From NCBI GenBank assembly GCA_026874595.1, contig CM049316.1, forward strand, positions 37,891,195-37,955,194: a stretch of 64,000 nucleotides of DNA, in the 5' to 3' direction. This DNA comes from Sipunculus nudus (taxonomy: Eukaryota; Annelida; Sipuncula; Golfingiida; Sipunculidae). The translations under genes were made by a program, and so were the position numbers. Below the pieces are notes generated by a model. That model had not been told where the DNA came from and searched no databases. It saw only the letters and a list, made by a program, of their open reading frames with translations. Shown here one piece after another: positions 1-9,640 of the stretch; the first letter of the stretch is position 1, and each line of letters begins with the position of its first letter.

Positions 1-1075
1 GGCAGTCGACAAAGGACTATACATTTATCCGACGAATCACAGAGGTATGTAATCACAGAGGTGAGGGATGGCATGTCACCTGAGGTAACAGCCCTTCAAG
101 TTTTACATCAAATGCAAAAGTATCCCAAGATACACTGATGGATGAAGCTAAAATTATATATATTGTACGTGGCACTGCCAGTCTTGTGTACAAGATAATG
201 TCCTAGATCTATGGACATACCAAATTCCAGGCCGATTAATGAAACCACTCCTGATATAAATGCATAAATGAAATGTTGTAAATACATGCTTGTAGGCGTC
301 ACCTGTTTTGTCTACAAAAAGCTATTGAAGATGAATTAAGGTCCAAAAATCCAAACTGTGACAGCCATCCACTCCTGAGATAGGTGTGATTTCCACCAAA
401 CTCAGATCTACAGTTGGACGCCAGATGAAATTAATTGTACGTAGGTTCCACAAGGTTGAATACAAGACAAACCATGCCAACATCTATGGAGATGCATATT
501 TTCAGGATGATGCATCAAACCCCTCCTGAGATAAATCCGTGGTGTATTTTATAGATACCTGATCGTAGGTGCAGCTACCGGTTGAGTGTACGAGAAATCT
601 ACCCTAGATGGATGAACATGCAAAAACATGCAAAATTTCAGGTCGATACGCCAACCACTCCTGAAAAAAAGGCATCAGTGTATTCTAAGAAAACGCAAAG
701 GTAGGTGGGGCCACAAGTCATGTCTTCGAAAAGCTATCCAAGATGGATTAACATGCAAAGTTTCAGGCTGATACATCCATCCAATTCTGAGATATATACA
801 ATTTTTACCCAAAAAAAGATTTATGGATGTAAGCTTTGCAAATATCATAGACGATAACGCCACCAATCTATTGTATAACATTAAGATATGAAAGATGTAT
901 TGACATGCTAAATTTCATGTGGATATACCAAACCACTCTTGACATTAATGCATGGATATATTCTATGAATACGTGTTTATAAATGGTGCCAACCTTTATG
1001 TGTTCGAGAAAGCTATTTCACCAAAAGCATACGCACGAATAGACACCACGCAAAAACAATTGCAGATGGCGCGCC
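1..1075 (-). repeat. Tandem array of GGCGCC-type repeat (about 120-130 bp units), minus orientation
   Basis: Degenerate units recur through the first kilobase. Each reads roughly: catgcaaaatttcaggc, cgatacaccaaccactcctga, gataaatgcat, tacgtgtttgtaggtg, a gcgccacc-like segment, then gtacgagaaagctatcc. The same unit in the opposite orientation occurs at 37560-38390, and a related longer unit at 4500-4870 and 7190-7850. No open frame is conserved between units. The array runs off the left edge, so its full length is unknown. Confidence 0.75.
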
Positions 1076-1310
1076 CAGTTTTGAGTACGAGATAAAGGTA
1101 TCCGGCGGCGGCGTAACCCGGGTTAAAACATTATACCCGTAAAATTATGTTTGGTGCAGATACGATGGCGGTCTCTCGCGGCTGCCTGCTTGGCCTTGCG
1201 GCATCACGTCTATTGGCTCATCCAAAATTACACTTAAGGAGCGCGCAGGGCTGTAGTCTTGACTACAGCAACTGTAGCTGCTCGATCAAGGAAAATCATC
1301 TTCAGTAAGT
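1030..1310. promoter_or_regulatory. CpG-rich island-like stretch, possible promoter
   Basis: CpG is frequent here (ggcggcggcg, gatggcggtctctcgcggc, gagcgcgcagg), in contrast to the AT-rich flanks. It ends in a candidate first exon with a perfect GTAAGT donor at 1305. There is no clear TATA box. The promoter role is inferred only from base composition and the neighbouring ATG and donor. Confidence 0.3.
1165..1304 (+). CDS. Possible first coding exon with mitochondrial-presequence-like N-terminus
   Basis: An ATG at 1165 opens a frame of 46 codons that reaches a textbook donor (CA|GTAAGT at 1305). The peptide begins MAVSRGCLLGLAASRLLAHP. It is rich in Arg, Ser, Ala and Leu and lacks acidic residues for the first 43 or so positions, as in a mitochondrial targeting presequence. 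I recognise no protein family and did not find a convincing second exon (a partner would need to start in phase 2). It may be a real first exon whose gene has large introns, or chance coding in a CpG-rich stretch. Confidence 0.3.
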
Positions 1311-2286
1311 CAGATACAGTTACTTTGGCCAGTAGGAAAACTGTGCATGCATCATCTGCAGTGTCACATACTTTTTAGATATTTTCATCTCGTGCTACCG
1401 GCGAAACAGATTATCATGAACAACAAACATTGAAATTGGCGCATCAAACTTTGAAGCTGTACCACGAAGCGCCACCTATCGGCCTGCCGTTCTACTACTT
1501 GGGCAAGCTACGCCACATTGGAATTCATCATTTTTCTCAGATATAAACAACCGTTACGATACAGATAACGCCCTTGTGTATTGTCAAGATTCGTATGTTA
1601 TAATACTTACGTTGGGTATATCTCACCCCATAAATAAAACTACCCATGGGCTTCTGATTTAACTGAAGACAAGCATGTCTTGTGGTCCATGCATTGAGTC
1701 CAGCAGAGCCTGCGATTGTATATAATAATATAATGTGCCTACTCAAGTGTACTGTAATCACTAAGAAAAAGAGCTTTATCAAATCCGATTCATTTTTCCT
1801 CACCTATGTGTTGTATAAAGGTAGTATGGTAGAATCATCAATCATCATAGAGTTATGGATGTATCAGAACACAGGATTGACACGGCCTGTGGTCGGCCTC
1901 AGCGCCATCTGGAGGGGGAAACAAGACCCATGTCAATTAAGAATACAACTTACGTCTATTTTAATGGGATCAGGCTTTTTAATTATTTAAATTATATACA
2001 GCATTTTATGCTTAAGAATATTACCATGTCAATTGTAATATGACTGGAGGACATTACCTGACAGTCGATTTTGAAGCAACGATTTTTCTTTTGACGACTT
2101 TTGTAATTCCTTTTGGAGCATTACTTTCCAGCTTTGAAGCAGACTTGATGACAAATAATTGTCACCACGATTTTTTTTCTATCCAAAGTTACTGGTTGGT
2201 CCAACTACCTGTCCCTGCCTTTTACCTGATCTCATTTTGCTCGTCTACCTGAAAACATGTAGCAGCGAGAATTTCAGAAACAAATA
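1311..2286. other. Stretch with no recognised gene
   Basis: AT-rich sequence with short open frames on both strands, none with a recognisable domain, codon bias or splice support. No tandem repeat or inverted terminal repeat was noticed. Confidence 0.4.
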
Positions 2287-2300
2287 TGACGAATAAAGCA

Positions 2301-2302
<2 letters not shown>

Positions 2303-2388
<86 letters not shown>
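2303..2388. repeat. Compound microsatellite (TA)n(TG)n
   Basis: About 46 bases of alternating TA are followed by about 40 bases of TG, with a short decayed TG/TA tail. The short frame across it (IYIYIY then CVCVCV) is only the translation of the microsatellite. Confidence 0.95.
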
Positions 2389-2389
<1 letters not shown>

Positions 2390-2399
2390 TACGTTGTGT

Positions 2400-3470
2400 G
2401 TGTATGTATATGCATGGTTTATATGTATAATATTGATCTAGTGTACCTCCAACATTTGACCAATAGATTGTTTCATGGGTTTTGCCAAAACCTCCACAAA
2501 ATTCATTAAATTATGTTTATTAATTTCATGAGTGAAGTTGCTAACAGACAAACCAACTAACGACGTTAAAACATGCAACTCTTAGCGGATCAAGGAAACT
2601 AAATAATCCTTTTACAAGGGTTAGCTAACTTAACTTAAATACTCTTCTTTTCAAGCATGTTAGATTGTGTGTTCTTTTTTATCTTTACTCATGTATATTT
2701 AGATTGTGTGTTTTTTATCTTAACTCATGTATTTATTATCTTGACTAATTTCCTTTTGAATCGTGCACACGCGTCAGGACTTGCATGATTACACAGTCAC
2801 GGCGGTCTGCGAATGTGAGGTAGGAGGCGACCTCTGCTGGAAAGCTGAAATATCAACAGAACTAAAGCGACATCTACCATGTGAAGTGATAAATCAAACC
2901 ATTCTCCATACAGATAGGTTGTCAAAGGTAATGTAAAGGCTCATCGTAGCTTTCGATCCTGTGGGGAGGTTGATATCGATCAAGATCTCTTACTCTATTG
3001 CCTTTAAGTCATGCATATATTTCAGTCCCTTCTTTTATATATAAAAATAAATTAATCCATTGATTGCATATTCATATTACATTTTCAAATAAATGTTATA
3101 ATATATATTAAATTTCAAATATTAACTGACATACGTTATGGGTTTTTCCTTTTATTTGTTCACGATTTGGTAAATCAAGCATAAACCGTCTTAAATCCCA
3201 TCCGTTCACACAGACAGGAAACAAAGCTGTCTCAGAAATGTTTGTTCAGTGACCGATTTCGCCAAGATGGCTCACTAAATGGAGCAGTAATTTAACAGGG
3301 AGGGTGATAATTAGTAAGTATATGACTATGTTAGTGATTTGAGAGACGTTCTTGGTCACAGGGATGCCCTATTGTTTCTTATTTAAGTGACATTCAGCCT
3401 ATTTTAGGGGCTTGCACGGGGTGTGGCTTCATGGAATTGGAAGACAGTCATACTCATACTTCATAGACAT
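2400..3470. other. AT-rich stretch, nothing recognised
   Basis: No open frame with a domain was found. A GTAATG donor-like site follows a short open segment near 2760-2930, but no start codon or family supports an exon there. Confidence 0.4.
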
Positions 3471-3479
3471 AGGTATTGG
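3471..3479 (+). repeat. Left 9-bp target-site duplication AGGTATTGG
   Basis: Identical to 4017-4025 and directly abutting the TAGCCC terminus of the element. Confidence 0.85.
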
Positions 3480-4016
3480 TAGCCCGATTTAATCAGACTC
3501 AATATTATTAGGCCCTGCCATATATTGAGTCTGGTAGCTATTCAGTGGGAGTTTCTACAATATAAGCCTCAGACTATCCACCACCCAATGCCCTTGTAAC
3601 CAGTGTCAGCAGGTGTTTGTTACCCCGTGTCAGCGGTCCCCCTTCAGAGCTTTTTAGCTGTCAATCACTCAAGTCAGCGAGGCTATCAGTGAGGTCATCA
3701 AGTGTGCCTGTTCGAATGTTCTTCTCTGTCCCTACTAAAATTGCTGACATGCTTCTGGTAAAAAGGTCAGTATATGTTAAAAAATGGTGATCGAAGTTTA
3801 GTTTAAGTTTCTATCGAAACCATGAAACACATTCTTATTAGTTTTGAATGGTATAATCCTGTGTCTTGTTGTTTGGCAGTAAACAGGCAGTCAAAGAAGA
3901 TGCAACGGATCCGTTGCATCTTCTGTGGCTTATATTGTAGAATACTCTCACTGTATGGCTATCGGACTCAATTAATGGCAGGGCCTAATAATATTGAGTC
4001 TGATTAAATTGGGCTA
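3480..4016. mobile_element. Non-autonomous long-TIR DNA transposon (Mutator-like MITE)
   Basis: The ends are inverted repeats of about 90 bp that start TAGCCC on the left and end GGGCTA on the right. Both arms contain GACTCAATATTATTAGGCC and ACAATATAAGCC. The element is flanked by a perfect 9-bp direct repeat, AGGTATTGG, at 3471-3479 and 4017-4025. Long inverted repeats with a 9-bp target duplication fit Mutator-like elements; hAT elements make 8 bp. The 537-bp body encodes no transposase. A 30-bp perfect palindrome sits at the inner edge of the right arm. Boundaries are directly seen; the superfamily is inferred. Confidence 0.85.
3895..3924. repeat. Perfect 30-bp palindrome centred on GGATCC
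   Basis: The two 15-base halves (AGAAGATGCAACGGA and its complement) are exact reverse complements with no spacer. It lies inside the Mutator-like element at the inner edge of the right terminal arm, where the left arm has no counterpart. Confidence 0.9.
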
Positions 4017-4025
4017 AGGTATTGG
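4017..4025 (+). repeat. Right 9-bp target-site duplication AGGTATTGG
   Basis: Identical to 3471-3479 and directly abutting the GGGCTA terminus of the element. Confidence 0.85.
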
Positions 4026-4499
4026 CTGCTATTAAACATTACTATAGTGTAGACCAGTGCATTATCACTGAATAAAAGGGGATGAACTTCTTGGGGTTAA
4101 AACAACAAGTTAATCCATATTTTAATGCAGAAAATTGTGGTTTCAATTCCTGATAGATACTCAGCTATTGAACCCACATTTTTATTTTTAAAATGTCCAC
4201 AATTCTGCATATGAACCCACATTTATTTTGTGCTAAGTTGGAACACTCTTTGGTATATTATTGTCCATGATGTTGCGTAACTGTAACACATCCAGAATTA
4301 TAAGCCAAGACGTGACATATTTTTTACTGTATATTTCTAACTTATGAAAAACTATTATACATTGTTTTATTCGCATATATATATATAGTAGAAGCCTATC
4401 GGTCTCACTAATTTGATGAAAGAAGATGAAAGAGGATAAAATTAACAGTTAAAATTAATATTAACTTCAAATTCCATAATTGTACCGTATCCGCCAAAA

Positions 4500-4870
4500 A
4501 GGAAGTTTTGTGGATACTATGTTTTTGACCGGGTTCCGCCGCCGCCTTCGTTTCCGGAGAACTCCTCTGAGACAACTGGACAGATTTTTCCGAAACTTAC
4601 ACCAGTTATCAGGTCACATGTGAAATGTTGCCTAACCAATTGGCCTTGACCTCTGACCTTTCCTCTCTGCCCAGTGTCCATTTGTGCATATGTTTCCACA
4701 CATAAACGCACATATCTCGGGAACCATTTGACCGATTAGGAAAAATTTTTGTGCAAATGTAGCCCTTGGATAGCTTTATAACATACACAAAAATGTTGGC
4801 TCCACCTGCAACCATTTTTGCACAGTGTCCATCTGTTCATCCTCCTTTGGTTAAAATCACTCATATCTCT
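4500..4870 (+). repeat. GGCGCC-type tandem array, left part (interrupted)
   Basis: It contains the unit catatctcgggaaccatttgacc, atgtagcccttggatagct, acatacacaaaaatg, then tttttgcacagtgtccatctg. The same unit resumes after 7190, which shows one array split by an insertion. Confidence 0.75.
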
Positions 4871-4921
4871 GCAGTTTTTAGCTCAGCTGACTTTCAGTCA
4901 TGCTGGGCTATAGCGATGGGT

Positions 4922-4982
4922 CTTTGTCCGTCGTCCTTCCGTCTGTCCGTCCGGCCGGCCGTCCAGCCAGCCGTCCGTCCGT
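4922..4982 (+). repeat. CCGT-type tetranucleotide tract of element A
   Basis: Interrupted GTCC/CCGT repeats with CCGG variants directly inside the terminal stem-loop. The same arrangement (hairpin, then CCGT/ACGG tract) is seen at 19510, 49090, 55060 and 58610. Confidence 0.9.
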
Positions 4983-5075
4983 TAGCAGGGCACAAATCGT
5001 AACCGTAGGGGCTAGAGCCATGAACCCTATGCAGTCTTAGAGGCTATAAAAAGATCTCCTTGCAAACCTGAAATT

Positions 5076-5090
5076 AGGTCACTGCGACCT
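5076..5090. promoter_or_regulatory. IR3 nuclear-receptor half-site pair (ERE-like, one mismatch)
   Basis: AGGTCA CTG CGACCT: two inverted half-sites separated by 3 bp, with one mismatch in the right half. Exact versions occur at 17517, 17818 and 54947. Binding has not been shown. Confidence 0.45.
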
Positions 5091-5199
5091 ATATTCTCGA
5101 AGTTATGGGGTGTGTTTGCACCCCCCAGAAATAACTCTTTGACACAAAATACAGCTCACCTACCAACAGGGGAAGAACCATAATTTTTTTTAGGTCAAA

Positions 5200-5218
5200 A
5201 GGTCAAAGGTCAAGGTCA
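5200..5218 (+). promoter_or_regulatory. Three consecutive AGGTCA half-sites (DR1 + DR0, includes TCAAGGTCA)
   Basis: AGGTCA-A-AGGTCA-AGGTCA is read directly. The first pair is an exact DR1, the consensus for RXR, HNF4 and COUP-type receptors. TCAAGGTCA at 5210-5218 is the exact NR5A/ERR monomer site. Function is inferred from the consensus only. Confidence 0.5.
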
Positions 5219-5345
5219 CAGGAGCTTCTTCTTTGAAAAGCCTGTGGATGCATTTTAAGCCAACCCTTTCATCCCAATTCTTTGATTTTTCACATATAGC
5301 TCACCTACTAAGTTGGAGAAGAATCCTATAGATTTTGAGGTCACA

Positions 5346-5358
5346 AGGTCAAAGGTCA
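5346..5358 (+). promoter_or_regulatory. Exact DR1 nuclear-receptor motif
   Basis: AGGTCA-A-AGGTCA in the next unit of the element A core. Confidence 0.5.
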
Positions 5359-5480
5359 GGGTCACAGGATCCACTTCTTTGAAAAGGTTGTGGACACATT
5401 TCAAGCTAGACTTTTCATTCCAAACCTTCCAGCACTGATATCTCTTCTCTGCCAACAGGGGAAAAGACCTGTTGATTTTG

Positions 5481-5493
5481 AGGTCAAAGGTCA
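5481..5493 (+). promoter_or_regulatory. Exact DR1 nuclear-receptor motif
   Basis: AGGTCA-A-AGGTCA in a third unit of the element A core. The motif falls at the same position in each unit, so it was amplified with the repeat. Confidence 0.5.
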
Positions 5494-7189
5494 AGTTCAC
5501 AGCACCCACTTCTTGCGTGGAGTCATTTTCAGGCAAACTTTTCAATCTGTACCTTCCATCTGTCATATATGGCATACCTACCAATAAGGGAAGAAGCCTA
5601 TTGATGTTGAGGTCAAAAAGTCAAAAGTCAAGGTCACAATATTTAATTGCTCTAAATTCTTGTGAGCATATTTCAAGTGTAACTGTTCAACCCAAACCTT
5701 CAGTCTTTCACATATGCCACATCTATGCATCACTCAGTTTGACTCAAACGTCATATTTATGGGTCTTATTGCTTGAATAAATAACTTATTGATTTTGGGG
5801 TCAGCTGGTCAGCAGGTTAAAGGTTGCAGGTCAAAGTTATTCACCCATTGGTTGCCAAGTAATTACACCAGATTTAAGTGGTTAGTAGTTACCCATCATT
5901 TAGAAAGAATCCAGTTGATATATAGGCAAAAGGCCAAGGTCATAGGTCAGGGATGTTCACAATTACTTATTTTATAGACCATCTCTATTTTTCTTGTATA
6001 TATAACCTTCCCACTCCAGCTGGTACATCTCCCTGTGTGGCTGTAATTGTGAGTGACACTGGTGACATATGACTCCCTTTTGTATCAGCCTATTAAGTGA
6101 TAAGGCTCAGTGATAAGTACCTCGTTTATTTTATGGAATCCTAGCAATAAACTTAGTTTCCTAGATATCTGAATATTTTAATATATATCACCACATATAA
6201 AAGCAAGTGTTTGTTCTCATAATATGTGGATGTGTACCTTGATTTAGGATGGCTTTTTGTTTTATTTCAAGCCTCTTAGTCATGCTTTCTGCATTTCTTT
6301 TCTTTCAGGTTTGGCAGTTTACCTACCCTGCTGACCCCATTGAAAAGCAGAGTGATAATAAAAAATATTGGACTTACACTTTTTACAATTGCATATCTAT
6401 AAATCTGATATGAGGGCCTGGACATGCCTTTTGAATTATTTTAGGCATTCATTACTGGATAATTTGCCCAAGTTTGGTCTCTTATTGGAGAATGTGGGAT
6501 ATCAAATGTCATACTTGTCAGAAATCCATAATGTCTGCCAGTTAGCCACCTTAGAAATTCTTTCTTCAGTGCAGTTTCAGTATTTTTTCTTAAATGTTTG
6601 GTCCGATTTAGAGAATGTTTGTTGTCTGATTTCAGACTTGTCAGAAGTCCAATATGGCCACCAGGCAGCCATCTTTTAATTCCTTTTGATCATATTATCT
6701 CAAGAACAGTTAAAGTGAATGCAGTTGATTGTATATTTATGTAATCTTGTAAAGGATTGGGTCAAATATTTCTGTATAAATATTACCATCATTTATAAAA
6801 GTGCAGTACAGTTGGCTTGTATTGAATAAAAATTCATACAGAAGCACCTGTTTCTCAATAATTCTTGCATGTATTTCCTTGATTTTTGCTATATATTTTG
6901 ATCTTATATTTTCCCTTTGTGGTGTTCCTTTGAGACTGACAGGTTTCAAGCAAGCTGTTGGAATAGTTCCTGATAGCTTAACAATCATGCATTTTCCTCA
7001 GACCATCAATTCACTGTGTTTTAACCAGGCATAGGTGATATATATTTCTGTTGTCATAGAAAAATTTTCAACAAATTGGCAAGTTGGTTCTTCAAAATTT
7101 GACTGGAAGTTGTGAATCTCAGTCCATGATGTCACAGGTCATGCTTGGTAGCTGAGCGTCATGACCCATGGGTCACTTGTTTTACTAAT

Positions 7190-7850
7190 TCACCTGAAAT
7201 TTGGCATGTGTATACATCCTAGATAGCTTGCTTGATTTATGACATGTGGCGCCACCTACATTCACGTTAACGCTGCAGACATCCAAGCTCATATCTCAGG
7301 AACCATTTGACCAATCAGGAAAACAATTTACACAACTGTAGCCCTTGGATTGCTTTATAACATACACAAAAATGGTGGCGCAAGCTGCAGCCATTTTCGC
7401 ACAGCGTCCATCTGTTTGTCTGTTGTGGGTTAAAATCACTCATATCTCCGCAGTGGTTTGACCAAATTACCTGTAATTCAACATGCATATACATCCTGGA
7501 TAGCTTTCTTGTTTTTATGACAGGTGGCACCAGCTTCATTCACGTTCATGCTGCAGACATTAATGCTTATATCTCCAGACTCATTTGACCAATCAGGACA
7601 ACAATTTTACACAAATGTAGCCGTTGGATAGTTTTATAACATACACAAAAATGGTGGCTCCACCTGCAGCTATTTTTGCACAGCGTCCATCTGTTTGCCT
7701 GGTGTGGGATAAATCACTCGTATCTCTGCACTGGTTTGACTTCCAACCTAAAATTTTGCATGTGCATACATCTTGGATAGTTTCTCGTTCAAATTACAGG
7801 TAGCGCCACCTACAATCATGTTTTATGTGGCAGACATCCATTCTAATATG
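7190..7850 (+). repeat. GGCGCC-type tandem array, right part
   Basis: About two and a half units of roughly 260 bp. Each contains ggcatgtgtatacatcct, tgacaggtggcgccacct, gctgcagacatcc, catatctcaggaacc and tgtagcccttggatag. It continues the array at 4500-4870. Confidence 0.8.
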
Positions 7851-8803
7851 TAACACATGTAACTCTATTTCCCCTTGCCACTCAATCCATGCTTCACTTA
7901 ACCGGTCCTACTCTGATTTTGGGGATACACATAGTCGCTTGTTTACTACCCGTATTCTAGTTTAACAAATGTTATTGACTGTTTTTTCAATAATATACCT
8001 TCGGTTACAAAAAAAATTAATTACATTCAGTAGTAGTAAGTTAAGTTTAGCCAGGTTGTCTCAATTATACCCATTGTTTTGTACCGACTGCTACCCTACC
8101 ACCACAGATGCATGTTGTTATATCCCCATTACACAGGAAGAGAACTGGTCTATGAGCTTTACATATGCTGTACTGAAACATAAAAATATGATTACAGATA
8201 TATCTTTTATATTTTGAAGCATATAAGGAGAGATGGAACGAATATATGGGGTGGCACACAATACACAGCATAATGGCCCTATACATCTTGATATTGAATT
8301 TTAAAGAGTATATGATAAAAAATTGAATCAATATTTTATATGCAGTAACTGTATACTGTAAAATAAATATATAATATACATTATAAATATAGACACTAAG
8401 GACACTATATATCAAATGTAACCTTGCAAAGATTACAAATATTATATCTTAAGAGAGTAGCATGCATTTAAGCTATCCAATGTTCTTTTATTCTGAATAA
8501 ACATGCAGACACACTTACTGAGAGTATGTTAACAAGTTTGGCCAGTGACTTTCTTTATGAGCATGGTACCAGTCTGTATAACAGCTAGTGGACATAATTC
8601 AGATGAATACTGAAAGTGTTTTAAAACTAAATAGATCTCATGAGAATTGATTTATAATTACCAGATATGTAAGTTTTACAGTAAATAATGGTAAATTAAA
8701 TTTTAATGTAAATATATTTATTATTTCTGGTAATTTTAAACATCTTTCATCTCTTTTCATCTTCTTTCATCAAATTAGTGAGATCCAAGCCTATAAGGTG
8801 TTG

Positions 8804-9187
8804 AACCCACATATTTTGGGGAGAAAATGTGGGTTCACTTCATGTTCTAATTGGATCTATGTTTGTAAATGATGAACCCACATTTGGTATTTCTGAACAT
8901 GACATCATGTACAATTATCACATCATGAAAAATAAGTTAAGAAATAACACTTATTTTTCATGTATAACTTGTTTAATTGGTAAAATATTAATAATTTATT
9001 TATGTTAAGATAAGGTAACATTTATTAGCCTTCTGTTCCAGGAATCTGTTGTTGACTTGCAATTCATTACATAAAAATAAACAAACAAAAATGCATGGAA
9101 AATAATACATAAAAATAACACAGAATGTATTTGACTGTGCATGAAAAAATAAATCGAATAGTTCTGCAGAATGTTTCAATTAAGTGT
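8804..9187. other. AT-rich stretch with short palindromic GAACCCACAT motifs
   Basis: GAACCCACAT and its complement recur at 8815-8895, and in the same orientation near 4150-4215 outside the left inverted repeat. No gene is seen. Confidence 0.4.
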
Positions 9188-9640
9188 TTACCTGAAAGTA
9201 AAAAAAGTGAACTCTGAATGTAGGGGATGTATTGTGTGGTTCATGACCATTAAAGCCATTGATTTGGTTTCACAGATTTCCTGGTGTGTGGCAAGAGAAG
9301 TACTAGTTATTCTACAACTTCTCTTCCTGGTATTATTTAGCTGTTTCTTTAACTTATCAGATATATTTGTAAACCAGCACTCCAATGCATAAGTTAGAAC
9401 ACTGGAAATTACTGAATAATAAAACATGGTAATAATGGTTTTGTCAATATTTACCTTTCTTGGAAAATAATTATATAGGTAATATTATCTTTTGTTTGCT
9501 TTCTTGGATTGATTCAACATGTTCTTTCCAGTTCAGATTTCTGTCAGTAATACATCCTAAGTATTTATAATTTTCTACCATATCTGCATCTTCATTTTTG
9601 ATAGCAACTGGGATCATTACAAAATTAATCTCCTGAATAT
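9188..9640 (-). pseudogene. Decayed LINE reverse-transcriptase C-terminal fragment
   Basis: The reverse strand gives ..VENYKYLGCITDRNLNW then KEHVESIQ, a break, then KTIITMFYYSVISSVLTY, ALECWFTN and HPLHSEF. This order (YKYLG, LNW.EH, FY.SVI.SVLTY, CW.GN, HPLH) is typical of the thumb/C-terminal part of animal non-LTR retrotransposon RTs. A stop or frameshift separates the first segment from the Met-initiated 79-codon frame at 9188-9427. The catalytic part with YxDD is absent. It is a dead 5'-truncated copy. Confidence 0.8.

Larger units (their letters stand above)
4875..7179 (-). mobile_element. Hairpin-family element A, nested in a tandem array
   Basis: The left terminus is TTTTT then stem-loop AGCTCAGCTGAC/TTTCA/GTCATGCTGGGCT (4880-4910), followed by a CCGT-type tetranucleotide tract (4926-4982). 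The core at 5050-5990 is a degenerate tandem repeat with AGGTCAAAGGTCAAGGTCA motifs and cttcaatctttcatatatgg-like spacers. The right terminus at 7151-7179 reads GCTGAGCGTCATGACCC then ATGGGTCACTTG. It interrupts the array unit whose left part ends ..atctctgcag and whose right part resumes tttactaattcacctgaaat, so the boundaries are supported by context. It encodes no protein. Confidence 0.75.
4386..8803. mobile_element. Composite bounded by 55-60 bp inverted repeats, enclosing tandem array and nested element
   Basis: The left arm (about 4391-4440) and right arm (about 8741-8797) share CTCACTAATTTGATGAAAG followed by AAGATGAAA in inverted orientation. Between them lies a GGCGCC-type tandem array (4500-4870 and 7190-7850), interrupted by the hairpin-family element at 4875-7179. 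Without that insertion the element would be about 2.1 kb. No target duplication or transposase was found, so the class is open. Confidence 0.55.

Noticed and set aside
2300-2509. IYIYIY/CVCVCV frame
   Set aside because: Translation of the TA/TG microsatellite.
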